From Flavobacteria bacterium MS024-3C (GTDB lineage Bacteria > Bacteroidota > Bacteroidia > Flavobacteriales > Flavobacteriaceae): a stretch of 64,000 bases of DNA. Made by a program: the position numbers and the translations under genes. The stretch is taken from contig ABVW01000002.1 in NCBI GenBank assembly GCA_000173115.1, positions 62,001 through 126,000 of the forward strand, in the 5' to 3' direction. The notes beneath the pieces were generated by a model. It was given only the letters and a program-made list of their open reading frames with translations, had not been told where the DNA came from and did no database searches. Positions 63,318-64,000 of the stretch are shown piece by piece (within the stretch, counting starts at the first letter, position 1; each line of letters starts with the position of its first letter).

Positions 63318-64000
63318 TTATTTTTCTTCAGACTTGGCCACTGCCAATCCGTAAATAACCAATCCAAATCCAATTTTATTTACAGCATCTCCAATGTTGT
63401 AAACAATATCTAAATCTAATCCTCCAAAGATACCATCGTACCATCCTGGAGTACCAGCCATGTATCCAATAGGATAGATAGCCCATCCTACAAGTACAAA
63501 CCAGCATAAGGTTTTGTGCGCACTTAAGACTGCACCACCTGCTGCTTCTGCTAACTTTTTAGCTTCACCAAACCAAATATCATAGACTATAGCAAAGTAA
63601 GCCAATCCTGAGATTAGTCCCCATATTTGAGCCATATCTCTATTTACTGCTTCTCCAATATATCCTGTTACTAACATGATTACAGAGAAAAAGATCATTC
63701 TCCACATCAAGGATTTTTTAGCACCTGCAGCTTTTAAGATTAAATAGAATTCTACACACATTAATGGAACTGTAAGAATCCAGTCTACGTATCTAAAGAA
63801 AGTTGGAGATTCTCCAAAATCTGCCCAATAGTCTCTCATATACCAATAGTGAACTGCGGCAATGAAAGTAATTAGTCCAGATACAAGGATAGAAGTTCTC
63901 CATTTTTTGTCAAATCCGTTCATGGATAAGAAGAAAAATGCAGAAGCAGCCATCATAGCCATACACCCTACAAAGAATGTGAAGCCAACATAATCATCAG
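63318..64000 (-). CDS. Proteorhodopsin, green-tuned proton pump (5' end beyond window)
   Basis: This light-driven proton pump of the inner membrane is cut by the window edge: 226 codons are visible and about 20 N-terminal residues are missing. The reading frame stays open past the internal ATG at 63962 (DDYVGFTFFVGC precedes it), so that is not the start. Helix C reads RYVDWILTVPLMCVEFYLI: in standard proteorhodopsin numbering D97, T101 and E108 give the DTE motif of proton pumps (sodium pumps have NDQ), and methionine at 105 marks green absorption. The partner histidine (VHYWYMR, position 75) and the retinal lysine (DAVNKIGFG) are present. Retinal-synthesis genes are not in view. Confidence 0.96.
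   Translation of the reverse strand, partial: DDYVGFTFFVGCMAMMAASAFFFLSMNGFDKKWRTSILVSGLITFIAAVHYWYMRDYWADFGESPTFFRYVDWILTVPLMCVEFYLILKAAGAKKSLMWRMIFFSVIMLVTGYIGEAVNRDMAQIWGLISGLAYFAIVYDIWFGEAKKLAEAAGGAVLSAHKTLCWFVLVGWAIYPIGYMAGTPGWYDGIFGGLDLDIVYNIGDAVNKIGFGLVIYGLAVAKSEEK

Overview
The window is a continuous piece of chromosome from a marine member of the Bacteroidetes, almost certainly a flavobacterium. Four things point there: (1) the str, S10, spc and alpha ribosomal operons are fused into one run from rpsL to rplQ; (2) promoters have the Bacteroidetes form TTTG or TTG, 19-21 bases, TAnnTTTG, and Shine-Dalgarno sequences are nearly absent; (3) there is a SusC/SusD outer-membrane uptake locus; (4) the right edge holds a green-tuned proteorhodopsin of the flavobacterial type. 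No rRNA, tRNA, CRISPR array, insertion sequence or prophage was seen, and no intergenic gap exceeds about 275 bases.

Layout. 1-9.8 kb: housekeeping genes (MazG-like pyrophosphohydrolase, aroA, queA, rlmN), a short-chain dehydrogenase, a pirin, a SprT-like metalloprotease, a two-gene Mla-type lipid ABC transporter and a PafA-type alkaline phosphatase. 9.8-15.4 kb, all minus strand: a family 2 glycosyltransferase, a broken methyltransferase gene, a KAS III-like synthase and gcvP. 15.4-29 kb: a UbiA-like membrane protein, a rhodanese, a purK-purE-M3 peptidase operon, adk-obg-mpl, radC, a deacetylase-like gene, a HAD nucleotidase and an rlmB-rarA operon. 29.3-37.6 kb is the only accessory-looking part: a broken arylsulfotransferase-like lipoprotein gene, then a SusC-SusD-lipoprotein operon and an exported protein of unknown function. 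37.8-54.9 kb: the ribosomal protein superoperon with fusA, secY, infA and rpoA. 55-63 kb: carA, eno, gltA, two arginine/citrulline-type hydrolases, a small conserved protein and argS. 63.3 kb to the edge: proteorhodopsin, 5' end missing.

How the genes fit together. Most of the window serves translation (ribosomal proteins, EF-G, IF-1, RlmN, RlmB, QueA, ArgRS, Obg), nucleotide supply (PurE, PurK, Adk, CarA, MazG, YjjG-like) and central carbon (enolase, citrate synthase, glycine cleavage). PafA, SusC/SusD and proteorhodopsin fit a marine heterotroph that scavenges phosphate and organic matter and supplements its energy with light.

No new multi-gene system such as a defence island or biosynthetic cluster is visible. 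The more original signals are in non-coding DNA: a 172-base structured gap with an intrinsic-terminator-like hairpin between rpsJ and rplC; a second structured gap before rpsD; a 12-bp perfect inverted repeat over the start codon of the KAS III-like gene; degenerate tandem repeats just past the stop codons of four minus-strand genes; and several genes whose promoter -7 box sits four bases from the start codon, suggesting leaderless mRNAs. Two genes (methyltransferase and arylsulfotransferase) each carry two separate disabling lesions.
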